Assembly: GCA_943787265.1 (NCBI GenBank)
Contig: CALSLT010000033.1
Span: forward strand, 1 to 64,000
Length of the DNA: 64,000 nucleotides
Direction: 5' to 3'
From: an uncultured Planctomycetaceae bacterium
GTDB lineage: Bacteria; Planctomycetota; Planctomycetia; Planctomycetales; Planctomycetaceae
Part shown: piece after piece, positions 1-8,902 of the stretch
Position numbering within the stretch: the first letter of the stretch is position 1
How the letters are laid out: every line of letters starts with the position of its first letter
Program-made: the position numbers and the translations under genes
Notes under the pieces: model-generated
Databases searched by the model: none
Told to the model about the DNA's origin: nothing
Seen by the model: only the letters and a program-made list of their open reading frames with translations

Positions 1-111
1 TCTGATGCTTCCGCCTTGGCGGAACGCGGAATCGTGTTCGCGTTCTGGTGTGCTCACAGTCTGCTGGCCAGCAAACAGGCTTGCGAATCGAGTTCCCAGT
101 AGACGCTTCGA

Positions 112-2860
112 CTAATCCCGCATCTGCCGTGTCCAGACTTTCCGTTTCCCGCTCGTGCGACATCGGCACCCAGGGCCTGGAGCAGCTTCTTTCAGTTCTG
201 GTGCAGCTGCTCCTGCGGCCTTCGATGTGTCGGGCTGATTGTTCGCCGCGTCGCCGTTCGATTCGGCGTCGTCAGGTTCCGGAAGGTTGTCCAGTGTTTC
301 GTACCACTGATCGGGAACGTCCGGCGGCATTTCGACCGGCACTCCGGCCATCGCGGCATTGACTGCTTCCTGCACGGATTGTTCGATCCAGACGCCGTCG
401 TCGTCGATCTGGATGATGCCTAGATCTCGAAGCAGTCTCATTCGCCCGGCGTGATAGTTCAGCCAGACGCTCATGAAGTTGTTCTGTGAACTTCGCAGGT
501 CAGACAGTGCGGTCAGCAGGTTCAAGGCAGCCGTTGGTCCAAACTGCGTAATCTTCTGTCCGGCAGCCGGCGGAGGCGTTGGCTTGTTGAAGTTCTCACG
601 AGTCTGGTCAACGCGGCGAATTGAGATCGCGACGGCTCGGCGTTGAATTTCCAGGTTGACGCGGAGTTGCTCCAACTCTCGCAACAGTGTTCGAAGCCGC
701 GGTTCACGCCGTCTTCATACTGAATCATCTGCCGGCGAGCCTGCTGATAGAAAATCAACTGCTGCCGGAAGTCGTTCCGTTCGACTCGGCGATTGAACGG
801 CGTGTCGAAGCGGAGCCCGGCCGACACTGTTGTGTCACGAGCTCGGAATTTGACAGCGTTGTCACCGACCGTTCCCATTTCACCGTTCAGAACGACGTCG
901 AGGTTCGATTCCAGGCGATTGCCGTTGAATTCGATCAGCCGCCATGTGTCGACAAGCGCGGCTCGGTTGTTCATCCAGTCGAGCCGGTTGCACGTGCGAT
1001 TTCCAGAGCCTCGGTGAGGACAGTTCAATCGATTCAACGGAGATTGTCTCCAGCCTTGCCCGAGCCTCGACGAGTGTCAGTTCGCCGAGCAGACTCGCCA
1101 TCTCGACATTCGCCGCGATGATGGCCGGCACCGTGGCCTGGACGGTTCTCTTCGCTCAGTCCTTTTTCAAGTGCCGTCAAAGTTGCACCTGTCTGTCTCA
1201 AAGGTCTTGGTAATTCGATCCGAGATTGTCGACGAAGTTGCTGGATGTCCGTTTGAGCATTCGCTGTTCTGTCGGCGTCATCGTTTGAAACGAACAGGCG
1301 TCGCTGCTTTGAGGCGTTCGATTTCCTGCTTCACGTCAAGCAGTCGTTCATCAATACGAAGTCGAAGTGCCTGCTGTTGCTGCAGGTTGTTCGCAAGCTC
1401 CGACGGTCGGCACCGTTTCCAACTCCCGAATGTGTCGATAGAGTTGACAGGTCCGCTTGAATCTTTGCGATTTCCGGATCGAGGAACTGGAACGGCTCGA
1501 TCAGAGTCTCGTCCAGCACGATGGCAGGTCTCGGCGGCAGTCCGAGCGTGCCTGTCTTGAAACCTTCGAGCTGATTCTGCAGGCCGTTGCGAGACTGCAG
1601 CAGGTTGGCTCGTTCTGTTTCGATGCTCTGCCGGAACTGGTCGACCTGCGCGATGTCGATCAGGCCGGCATCAAGATGAGCTTCCAGAAGCTGCAATTGC
1701 TGCTGCTGTGCTGCGAGACTGGATTCTGTATTTCGGATTTGCTGATTCGCCTGGAGCAGTCCGATGAACCCTCCACCTGAACCGGCACCACCGCCCGCAA
1801 AGCCAGAACCCGTGACGCCCGCTCCGGCACTGCCAGCACCGCCGCCAGCCTGCCGCCACCGCCAAACCTGTCGCGTCTCCCACGCCGCCGAACCCGCCAG
1901 CTCCCTGGCCGCTGAAGCCTGAAAGCCCGAAGCCCCCGAGAACCCACCCGCGTCGAGAGGCCGACGTCGTTCCGTTCTGCCGATCGCGATATTTGTGTAG
2001 AAGCCCTGTCGGAAGTGCGCGAACGCTCGCATGTTGGCGAGCAGCGTTCGCTCGGCAATGGTGAGCGTTTCCAGAGCGATCTGTCGCCCGCCGGCTCGCA
2101 AGCAGTGGCTGCACGAGTGAGAAGTTGATCGCCGACGACGCGAAGTTCGTGTCGCCCCCGGAGAATGTCCAGACGAAGGAGTTCGCGAATCCGACGACAA
2201 GTTCGCCGGCTGTCGCCATCGACGGCGCAGCTGAATGTCAGTTTCGGTGCCAACGTCGAACGAGCTCCCGCCGGGACGACTTGCTGCCGGAGAGCTCCGA
2301 GTCGAGCTGTTGAAGAACGAGCGCCGCCGGAGCCGGTGCCCGCTCCGCCAAAGAATTGAGTATCCAGACGAAACCGTTCGGTGCTGACGTCGAGCGCGGA
2401 CAGGTACAGCGTTTCCACTGAACCCTGCCAGGTGGTCGAATGAATCTTTCGCCAGACGCATCGGCTCCTTCCAGATCGAGAATGACCTGCCCCTGTCATC
2501 GACCGGAACATACTGCCCGAGCAATGCCTGCCAGTCAGGGTTTTCCAGGTCGGTGATGTCGCCGTTTTTGTGCCACTTATCCCAACCGTCTTTGTCATCG
2601 ACGTAGTGCATCAGCTCGTGCGACGTGGGATCGTCCGGCGGCATCGGCGGATTGACTTTGTCATAAACGTCGTGGAAGCGGCTGCGAGGATCCATCTCGA
2701 CACTCTGGAACGGAACGCCCCATTCTGGAGTCGCCTTTTCCTCGACCAGACACGCGACGTCTTCGTCGGCCTGATCGCGGTACCACTCGCGCGAGCAGCC
2801 AACAGCCAGCGTGGCTGTCAGGCAGAGTAAGAGCATCGGGCAGCGAAGTTTCTGCTGCAT
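112..2860 (-). pseudogene. TolC-like outer-membrane efflux lipoprotein, frame broken many times
   Basis: From the ATG at 2860 the protein starts with a lipoprotein signal ending LAVGC, so export and lipidation at Cys are likely. No single frame stays open. Coherent coding segments jump frame: about 2860-2430, 2424-2320, 2290-2220, 2219-2100, 2100-1970, 1790-1455, around 1080, 970-695 and 684-112. The pieces read as an outer-membrane efflux protein: long Gln/Leu/Glu-rich coiled-coil helices (for example LLQANQQIRNTESSLAAQQQ at about 1775) and paired repeats. A Gly/Ala-rich low-complexity stretch lies near 1800-1930. The role would be the exit duct of a pump, by family knowledge. Either it is a decayed gene or the sequence has repeated one-base insertions; the well-preserved residues in the shifted frames favour the latter. 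The exact C-terminus is uncertain. Confidence 0.7.
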
Positions 2861-3222
2861 GGTTCGTCGCACGGATGCTCGACCACGAGCGGCTTCTTGC
2901 CCGGTAAATTGACCTGTCACACCGTTCCCCCCGGTTCGGTGACGGAAATTGATAGACGGACAGCGCCTCGACAAAACGCCGTCCAACCATCTCCCATCGA
3001 CCGGAAGCGGGTTCCACCTTTAACGATTGTGCGGGAAGTGATGGCGTCTGGATTCCAGGGCCGTGTCACCTGTCCACATCGAGAAGTGGCCGAGTTCGTT
3101 GACAACTTCCGGCTGCCGCGGAAGATTCCGGCCTGCTCGAATAGCGGTCGGCATAGCCAAACGTCATTGCCGACCGTTGCTGGCTCAAACGAATTATCAA
3201 ACACGAGGCGGAGAGAAACACC
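2861..3222. other. Spacer between divergent genes
   Basis: This 362-base stretch separates the TolC-like gene (minus) from the small gene at 3223 (plus) and must hold both promoters. I see no convincing ORF or clear promoter boxes. Its 3' end carries the ribosome binding site AGGCGGAG (about 3206-3213) of the next gene. Confidence 0.4.
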
Positions 3223-3612
3223 GTGGAACAGACTGAACGAGAACTACTCGACCTTTCGCAGCAACTGCTGGATTCAATCGATCAGCAGGACTGGGAAGCG
3301 TACACGCGACTGTGCGATCCCGAGCTGACCGCCTTCGAACCCGAAGGCGTCGGGAACGTCATCAAAGGCATGGCTTTTCACAAGTTCTATTTCGATCTGG
3401 AAGCGAGCGGCCTGCCGAAACAGTCAGGCATCAGCTCGCCATTGATCCGAGTGATCGGCGACTGCGCCGTGATCACTTACATCCGAATCTGCCAGCGTCT
3501 CAACGCCGACGGCAGAGTCCCTTCGTCAGCCTTCGAGGAAACCCGCATCTGGGAAAAACAAAACGGCGAATGGAAGCACATCCACTTCCACCGCTCGCCG
3601 CCGGGCGAGTGA
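3223..3612 (+). CDS. SnoaL/CaMKII association-domain-like protein
   Basis: A 129-residue soluble protein that looks like one NTF2-fold domain of the calcium/calmodulin-dependent kinase II association type (DUF4440/SnoaL superfamily). The helical start (LLDLSQQLLDSIDQQDWEAY), the DPELTAFEPEG stretch and the closing sheet ending WEKQNGEWKHIHFHRS are typical. Such domains form oligomers or bind small ligands; no catalytic function can be assigned. The start is the GTG at 3223, chosen because AGGCGGAG lies about 10 bases upstream and homology begins at once. It stands alone, with the next gene 45 bases downstream. Confidence 0.8.
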   Translation: MEQTERELLDLSQQLLDSIDQQDWEAYTRLCDPELTAFEPEGVGNVIKGMAFHKFYFDLEASGLPKQSGISSPLIRVIGDCAVITYIRICQRLNADGRVPSSAFEETRIWEKQNGEWKHIHFHRSPPGE

Positions 3613-3657
3613 GCGACACGATTAAAAACAGTCAGTCTTCCACAGTCAGGCACTTGA

Positions 3658-4272
3658 ATGGCCTATCACGTCTACGTCCACCGTGACGGTGAGTTAGTTG
3701 TGTCATACGTTGAGCGCGACGAAACTCGTGGCGTCATCGGCCGGCTGACGGCTAAGTCTGCAAGTATCGGGACGAGTGAATCGTTGAAAGATGCCGTTGA
3801 GATTGGCTATGCCTACTTGGGACGGCATCCGTCCGAGTCTATTTGCATTGCAAATGACGCTGATGAAGTACACGAGTCCCTTGTCAGTCACGAATACATC
3901 GCCGAGCGAGAGGCACTCCAAAAGTCGGGATTTATAGGCAAGGCCCTACTCGTCTTGTGCTGTGTGTCATTTGCTGGTTCGGTAGCGTTGGAGTTGGGAT
4001 TCGTCGGTCTGGCTGTGTTCGCAGGCATCGCCCTTGTCTACGTTTACGTTGTCCGCACCGGAATCCAGAACGAAGGTGAAGGTGCGGTTGTCTGCCTCAT
4101 TATCTTGGTCCTGATCTTTCTGCTGATTCCATCAGTGCGAGCGGCGCGCGACCGTGCCAAAAAGGCCAAGCAGGAAACATCGAGGCTGTCAGGCAGTGCC
4201 ATCGAAGAGAAGTTCTGCCAAGAAGCGAATCTGCTGAATTTTCTGAAAATCGATCAGAAAACCTCATCTTGA
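3658..4272 (+). CDS. Hypothetical two-helix membrane protein
   Basis: A 204-residue protein I do not recognise. Residues 1-95 are soluble and mixed alpha/beta. Two or three hydrophobic segments follow (about 97-135 and 143-160), then a charged Lys/Arg/Glu-rich tail that probably forms a cytoplasmic helix. It starts at ATG 3658, directly after the upstream gene, with no strong Shine-Dalgarno. Its A/T-richer codon use compared with its neighbours hints at a faster-evolving or acquired gene. No partner is evident. Confidence 0.6.
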   Translation: MAYHVYVHRDGELVVSYVERDETRGVIGRLTAKSASIGTSESLKDAVEIGYAYLGRHPSESICIANDADEVHESLVSHEYIAEREALQKSGFIGKALLVLCCVSFAGSVALELGFVGLAVFAGIALVYVYVVRTGIQNEGEGAVVCLIILVLIFLLIPSVRAARDRAKKAKQETSRLSGSAIEEKFCQEANLLNFLKIDQKTSS

Positions 4273-4471
4273 CCCGTTCTGGTGATCTGCGTAATTTCCG
4301 CGCTCAACCTGTCGGTGGAGTCGTTCTGGCTCGACCAATCACCTCTCTGACTTCCCTCCGAGACGCTTCTTCAGCTTCTCTTACCTGCAAACGGCACCGT
4401 CGGTGGAATTCGTTCCGCAACTCGGCTGTCGACAATGCGGTCCCGTCCAGAATCTTGCGGAAAGGATTCCC

Positions 4472-4765
4472 ATGAAACGCCTTGTTCTATCGATGGCGAG
4501 TGTCTGTGCTGTTTCTCTCCTGAGTGGTTGCTGTGCTCCGCTGTGGAACCCGTTTGGAGCTTGTGGCGGCGGTTGTGCCACGGGCGGTTGCGGTCCTGGT
4601 GGATGTCCTCCGGGCGTCGGTTACAACCAGGGAGTTGGCACGATTCAGACCGGTTATCCTCAACAGGGACCAGTCGCCATTTCACCATACCCGCAGCAAC
4701 AAGTTGCGTATCCGCAGATGATGCAGCCGACTATCGCGATGGACTCGCTGCCGACTTATCGCTGA
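4472..4765 (+). CDS. Small Gly/Cys/Gln-rich lipoprotein
   Basis: A 97-residue protein with a clear lipoprotein signal, MKRLVLSMASVCAVSLLSGC, so it should be exported and lipidated at the Cys. The mature part has a Gly/Cys cluster (residues 25-50: CGGGCATGGCGPGGCPPG) and then a Gln/Tyr/Pro-rich tail without regular domains. Short lipoproteins of this composition are common in planctomycetes and have no known function. The start at 4472 is supported by a GGAAAGGA ribosome site about 6-13 bases upstream. A strong terminator follows at 4821, so it is probably monocistronic. Confidence 0.7.
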   Translation: MKRLVLSMASVCAVSLLSGCCAPLWNPFGACGGGCATGGCGPGGCPPGVGYNQGVGTIQTGYPQQGPVAISPYPQQQVAYPQMMQPTIAMDSLPTYR

Positions 4766-4820
4766 GAAATCTCGCGATAAACGCAAATCGAAGACCGCTG
4801 CATTCTGAGATGAGAAAAGC

Positions 4821-4854
4821 AGCCGGCAGGTATGTCATTTCCTGCCGGCTTTTA
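4821..4854 (+). terminator. Intrinsic terminator after the small lipoprotein gene
   Basis: The arms AGCCGGCAGG (4821-4830) and CCTGCCGGCT (4841-4850) pair perfectly over a 10-base loop and are followed by TTTA. It lies 56 bases after the stop codon. Confidence 0.85.
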
Positions 4855-5057
4855 TGCTGCGCGGGTGGATCTCTGGCGGTCGCCGCCATCAATTTCGAAA
4901 CCTTCGCGGAGTGACGGGGTTTGAGCGGGAACACCTCCGTTCTTACTCTCGTCGAAGACTGAGTCTTTGCCGACGGTGAATTAGTTCGATCCAGGCGAAG
5001 AATTCTGTAACACTCCTCTCCGCTGGCTATTCACTTCAACTCCGTATCTGGACCGGA

Positions 5058-5708
5058 ATGTCCTCCGCCACTCACCAGATCGATCAAAACGCCTGGCTTC
5101 GAGATCCGGACGTGCAGCGCATGCTGCGAGTGCGGGATGACGATGAAGCTGCGTTTGGAGAACTGGTCGAGGCCTATCAAAACCGACTGATCGGAATCTT
5201 CACGCACGTCCTGCATGACAGTGCCGCGGCCGAGGACCTTGCTCAGGAAGCGTTCCTGCGAGTTTATCGGGCGAGGCATCGTTATCAGCCGACAGCGAAG
5301 TTTGCGACCTGGCTGTTCCGCATTGCGAATAATCTGGCGACGAATCGGCTGCGATCTTTGTCGCGTCGAAAAGAAGTCTCGATGAAAGCGGCGGATTCCG
5401 GGCAGCAATCGCTTCCGACTCCCGAACAGTTGGCGGCTGAAAAGTCTGCGTTGATGCCGACTCGGCAACTCGACAAGCAGGAGATGCGTGAAGTAGTGCG
5501 ACAATCTCTGGACACACTGAACGATCGGCAGCGGATGGCGCTGCTGCTCAACAAGTTCGAACACATGAGCTACGCAGACATTGCTGCATCGATGGACCTT
5601 TCGGTTCAGGCCGTCAAGTCGTTGCTGACGCGAGCTCGAGAAAATCTTCGTTTGCAGCTCGAGCCGTATCTAACCGGCTCGTCCGACCAGGAGAGAGCGA
5701 ACAAGTAG
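5058..5708 (+). CDS. ECF-type RNA polymerase sigma factor
   Basis: A 216-residue sigma-70 family factor of the extracytoplasmic-function class. Region 2 spans about residues 30-100 (AFGELVEAYQNRLIGIFTHV, EDLAQEAFLRVYRA, FATWLFRIANNLATNRLR) and region 4 about 145-200 (LNDRQRMALLLNKFEHMSYA, then the helix-turn-helix IAASMDLSVQAVKSLLTRAR). It directs RNA polymerase to a specific promoter set. The next gene looks like its anti-sigma factor and the third gene is probably in the same operon. The stop codon lies inside the left arm of a palindromic repeat. A start slightly downstream is possible, but region 2 fits this length. Confidence 0.93.
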   Translation: MSSATHQIDQNAWLRDPDVQRMLRVRDDDEAAFGELVEAYQNRLIGIFTHVLHDSAAAEDLAQEAFLRVYRARHRYQPTAKFATWLFRIANNLATNRLRSLSRRKEVSMKAADSGQQSLPTPEQLAAEKSALMPTRQLDKQEMREVVRQSLDTLNDRQRMALLLNKFEHMSYADIAASMDLSVQAVKSLLTRARENLRLQLEPYLTGSSDQERANK

Positions 5709-5759
5709 GGTGGGCACCGCCCACCGCAACCAATGACTCTGGTGGGCAGTGCCCACCCT
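5707..5759. repeat. Palindromic GGTGGGCA-type repeat between sigma and anti-sigma genes
   Basis: AGGGTGGGCACCGCCCACC (5707-5725) and its near-perfect reverse complement (5741-5759, one mismatch) are separated by 15 bases. Each arm is also internally palindromic. The left arm begins inside the sigma-factor stop codon. I recall similar GTGGGCA/TGCCCAC elements as dispersed short repeats in planctomycete genomes. As RNA it could form a strong hairpin and lower read-through into the anti-sigma gene. Confidence 0.8.
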
Positions 5760-5772
5760 GTGACACTGGAAT

Positions 5773-6303
5773 TTGACTGTGGCGTCTGACAAAGAAAAAG
5801 AAGAACTCGTTGCTTACCTCGATGGCGAACTGCCGGACGAGGCAGCTTCGCGTGTGGAGAAGTCGCTTGTCGATGATGCCGCGGTGCGCAGTGATGTTGA
5901 GCAATTAACAAAGACGTTTGACCTGCTCGATCTTTTGCCAGCTTCAAAAGCGTCAGACGGGTTTGCCGAGAAGACACTCACGGCAATTCGTACAAAGGAA
6001 AGCGTTCCGGACACGAATACGGCTGAGAAAACCTCGCCGGCCGAAAAGTCCCAGTCGAATGCATCTCGACGTGTATTTGCCTGGGGCATTCGCGCCGTGG
6101 CATTCTTTGGGCTGCTGTTTGTCGCGACGGCTGGCTTCAATGGCGCATTCAAACAAAACAGTGAACCAATGGATGAACTGTTGACCGAATTGCCGGTAAT
6201 CCAGAGGCTGGATGAGTACCAGGAAATTGGCGACGTCGAGTTTCTCAAATCTCTTAACGAAAGCGGATTGTTCGATGAGCGAGACAAAGCTCCTCAAGAC
6301 TGA
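5773..6303 (+). CDS. Anti-sigma factor-like membrane protein
   Basis: A protein of about 175 residues downstream of an ECF sigma factor. Residues 1-60 resemble a zinc-less anti-sigma N-terminal domain (ELVAYLDGELPDEAASRVEK, a common opening of planctomycete anti-sigma factors). A Ser/Lys/Glu-rich linker follows, then one membrane helix (about 105-123, VFAWGIRAVAFFGLLFVATA) and a periplasmic tail. By family logic it should hold the sigma factor at the inner membrane until a signal arrives. The start is either TTG 5773 or GTG 5779. It overlaps the next gene by 29 bases, implying translational coupling. Confidence 0.75.
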   Translation: MTVASDKEKEELVAYLDGELPDEAASRVEKSLVDDAAVRSDVEQLTKTFDLLDLLPASKASDGFAEKTLTAIRTKESVPDTNTAEKTSPAEKSQSNASRRVFAWGIRAVAFFGLLFVATAGFNGAFKQNSEPMDELLTELPVIQRLDEYQEIGDVEFLKSLNESGLFDERDKAPQD

Positions 6304-7432
6304 TTCGCCTTCGAAAGACGGCGAGCCTGTTCCGAAGAAGCAGAATAGAATTCTGGCATGGTTGAGCGACAATCGCTGGTACCTGGCTGGCGCGCTCGTC
6401 GTGTTGATGATGGCTCGTTCGGAAGCAAAGCGAGCCGAGACGCCAGCGATGAGGCAGAACCGCCAGGCGATCGAAGAGATGTCTCGCGTCGAACGAGATC
6501 GATTGCGACATAACCAGCAGCAGTTCGAAATACTTTCGCATCAGGACGTGCAACGTGTGAAGCTGATCCATGATGCCGCGCAGGATGACCAGCAACTCGA
6601 TAACACGATTGCAGAATTTCACTCATGGCTTGCGACGCTTTCTTTATCCGAACGCGAAGAATTACTGGCAACAGTGAATGTGGAAGATCGGTTACAGATG
6701 ATTCGCCGGCTGAAGGCGAAGGTGGAGTCGCGGCCTTCGAAGCAGGAATTCAAACCAGCGTTGGATATGGTAACGCGAACGCAATTCGCAAATCTTCGAG
6801 TTCCTTTACATGACTACGAACAGATGATGAGGGCCGGGGCCAGGTGGGTGGAGCTTCCCACCGAGCCCGCAAACCAAACACCGATAGGCCAACTTGAGTA
6901 TCACTCTTCCGTGCTCGCAGCGATTCTGGACAAAATTCTTCCCGGTTGGAAAACGGCGATCAGTCGAACTGGTAATCGACCTCGTCCGATGTTTCCCGAC
7001 GAACTGCGAAGAGTTCTACTGAGCAAACTCAGCGATCCAAGCATGCGGCGAGCGATTACAGGTCGCCCTGCCAACACTCAAAACATGATGGTGATGACGC
7101 TGCTCGCCCGTGGGCTGTTTGACGAGACGCGTCGAGTCGCGGTCTCGCTGAAGCCAACTGACGAAGAACTTGACCGGGTTTTCGTCAACCTGCCTGACAA
7201 TCGTCGGAAGGGCATTGCAGGTATGCCCAAGGAAATGGGCGATCGATATCTGCAACAGGTCTGGGTAACGCGTCGTCTTTCGCCCCAAGCTGGTGAAAGT
7301 CTTACCCGGCTGTGGGGCATGTTCGACAAACTTCTAAATCGACCTTCCAACGGGCAGGGCAACGGGGCTGGGCCGACTCGACAACGGCTCAACGGCGGCT
7401 ATAGACCGAATGGGAAGCAGAGTGATAAGTGA
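6275..7432 (+). CDS. Membrane-anchored protein of unknown function in the sigma-factor operon
   Basis: A protein of about 385 residues with one membrane helix near the N-terminus (about residues 31-47, WYLAGALVVLMMARS), then a long, highly charged helical region (50-150; EEMSRVERDRLRHNQQQFEI) and an Arg/Pro-rich end. I recognise no catalytic domain. The start is ATG 6275, inside the end of the anti-sigma gene. The overlap and order suggest it works with the sigma/anti-sigma pair, perhaps as a periplasmic sensor; that is inference. A short palindrome (GGTGGGTGGAGCTTCCCACC, 6843-6862) lies inside the coding region. Confidence 0.65.
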   Translation: MSETKLLKTDSPSKDGEPVPKKQNRILAWLSDNRWYLAGALVVLMMARSEAKRAETPAMRQNRQAIEEMSRVERDRLRHNQQQFEILSHQDVQRVKLIHDAAQDDQQLDNTIAEFHSWLATLSLSEREELLATVNVEDRLQMIRRLKAKVESRPSKQEFKPALDMVTRTQFANLRVPLHDYEQMMRAGARWVELPTEPANQTPIGQLEYHSSVLAAILDKILPGWKTAISRTGNRPRPMFPDELRRVLLSKLSDPSMRRAITGRPANTQNMMVMTLLARGLFDETRRVAVSLKPTDEELDRVFVNLPDNRRKGIAGMPKEMGDRYLQQVWVTRRLSPQAGESLTRLWGMFDKLLNRPSNGQGNGAGPTRQRLNGGYRPNGKQSDK

Positions 7433-7499
7433 TTGAGCTATCGAACGACGATTCTCACCCAGCCTGCATGACGATGAATTCGTCTCTCCGAAGTCACTC

Positions 7500-8840
7500 A
7501 TGAATCAGCTCAATAAATTCTTTCATATCGAAGAACGAGGCAGTACTGTCGGGACAGAGTTGCGTGGCGGTGTCGCGACGTTCCTCACGATGGCGTACAT
7601 CCTGGCCGCCAACGCCGGAATTCTGAGCGCAGCCGGAGTTCCGCTTCAGCCGGCGATTATCTGTACGGCTCTTGCGGCCGGCATCTGCTGCATCGCGATG
7701 GGACTGCTGGGGAATTTTCCGTTGGCACTTGCGAGTGGAATGGGGCTGAACGCGTTCATCGCGTTTACGGCCGCGCCCGCGATGGGGTCCTGGCAGGCGG
7801 CGATGGGACTGGTCGTTCTCGATGGGTTAATCATTCTGGCTTTGGTCGCCGCTGGCCTGCGCGAGGCAATGCTCGATGCTATTCCGATCGATCTTCGTCG
7901 AGCGATGGCAGCCGGGATTGGACTCTTCGTGGCGCTGATCGGTTGTGTTAACGCGGGGATCGTTAAGTCATCGGGAATTCCCATTCCACCGGTGCGGCCA
8001 GGATCGTTCAGCGACCCAACTGTCTTGATCACGCTTGCCGGAGTCGTGTTGACCGGTGTGCTATTGGCCAGAAAAGTTCCCGGCGCCATTCTGATTGGAA
8101 TCGTCGTCTGCGGAGCAGCCTTGCACTGGGCCGCCGGACTGAACGCGACAGCCGAAGTTGAGGCATCCGCATCGGAAAGTGTCACGCTGTTTTCATTGCC
8201 GCGTCTCAGCGACATGAAACAGCTCATCGGTCAAGCCGATGTGATGGCGGCTTTGCAGTTCAAGTTTCTCCCGCTACTGCTGACGCTCCTGATGGTCGAC
8301 TTTTTCGACACGCTGGGAACCGTCACGGCGATCGGCGATCAGGCAAACGTCAAGGACGAGCAGAACCGCGTCATCGGTCTGCGCAGAATTCTGGCTGTCG
8401 ATTCCGCCAGTGCCGCGATCGGAGGATTCTTCGGAGTCAGCTCCGTCACCAGTTATATCGAATCCGCGTCTGGCGTTTCGGAAGGAGCTCGGACGGGTTT
8501 GCACTCAGTCGTCGTCGGCGTCCTGTTTCTGCTCTGCATTTTCGCCGCCCCACTGGTCGCCATGCTGCCGGCGGCGGCGACAGCACCGGCGTTGATCGTC
8601 GTCGGTTTTCTGATGGCCGAGTCGATTACAAAGATCGACTTCACAAAACCCGACATCGGCATCCCGGCATTCGTCACGCTGCTGCTGATTCCGTTGACCT
8701 ATTCTATCTCGCACGGAATCGGCTACGGCATGCTGACCTTCGTCATTATGCGAATCGTCATGCTACGGTTTCGAGAAGTTCATCCGTTACTCTACGCCGC
8801 AGCTGCTGTTTTCGCCGTTGCTTTTTTGTGGGTTGAGTAA
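7500..8840 (+). CDS. AzgA-type purine permease (NCS2 superfamily)
   Basis: A 446-residue integral membrane protein with about 12-14 hydrophobic segments across its length. It opens with the AzgA/PbuG signature (LNKFFHIEERGSTVGTELRG then GVATFLTMAYIL) and has the typical ASGMGLNAF and DFFDTLGTVTAIGDQA motifs. Family members import adenine, guanine or hypoxanthine with protons across the inner membrane. The length matches the family. The ATG at 7500 fits the start of homology. It appears monocistronic, and no purine riboswitch is visible in the 67-base spacer upstream. Confidence 0.92.
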   Translation: MNQLNKFFHIEERGSTVGTELRGGVATFLTMAYILAANAGILSAAGVPLQPAIICTALAAGICCIAMGLLGNFPLALASGMGLNAFIAFTAAPAMGSWQAAMGLVVLDGLIILALVAAGLREAMLDAIPIDLRRAMAAGIGLFVALIGCVNAGIVKSSGIPIPPVRPGSFSDPTVLITLAGVVLTGVLLARKVPGAILIGIVVCGAALHWAAGLNATAEVEASASESVTLFSLPRLSDMKQLIGQADVMAALQFKFLPLLLTLLMVDFFDTLGTVTAIGDQANVKDEQNRVIGLRRILAVDSASAAIGGFFGVSSVTSYIESASGVSEGARTGLHSVVVGVLFLLCIFAAPLVAMLPAAATAPALIVVGFLMAESITKIDFTKPDIGIPAFVTLLLIPLTYSISHGIGYGMLTFVIMRIVMLRFREVHPLLYAAAAVFAVAFLWVE

Positions 8841-8902
8841 ATCGCGATACCGAGACCAGCCGTCGGAGCCCCGGGGCGCTGATTGATTTGCGTGGCGGGC
8901 TA

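Noticed and set aside
4637..4652. TGGCACGATTCAGACC as a second sigma-54 promoter
   Set aside because: The -12 GC is missing and it lies inside the small lipoprotein gene.
7646..8227. 193-codon frame antisense to the purine permease
   Set aside because: Ala/Ser/Ile-rich reflection of membrane codons; not a gene.
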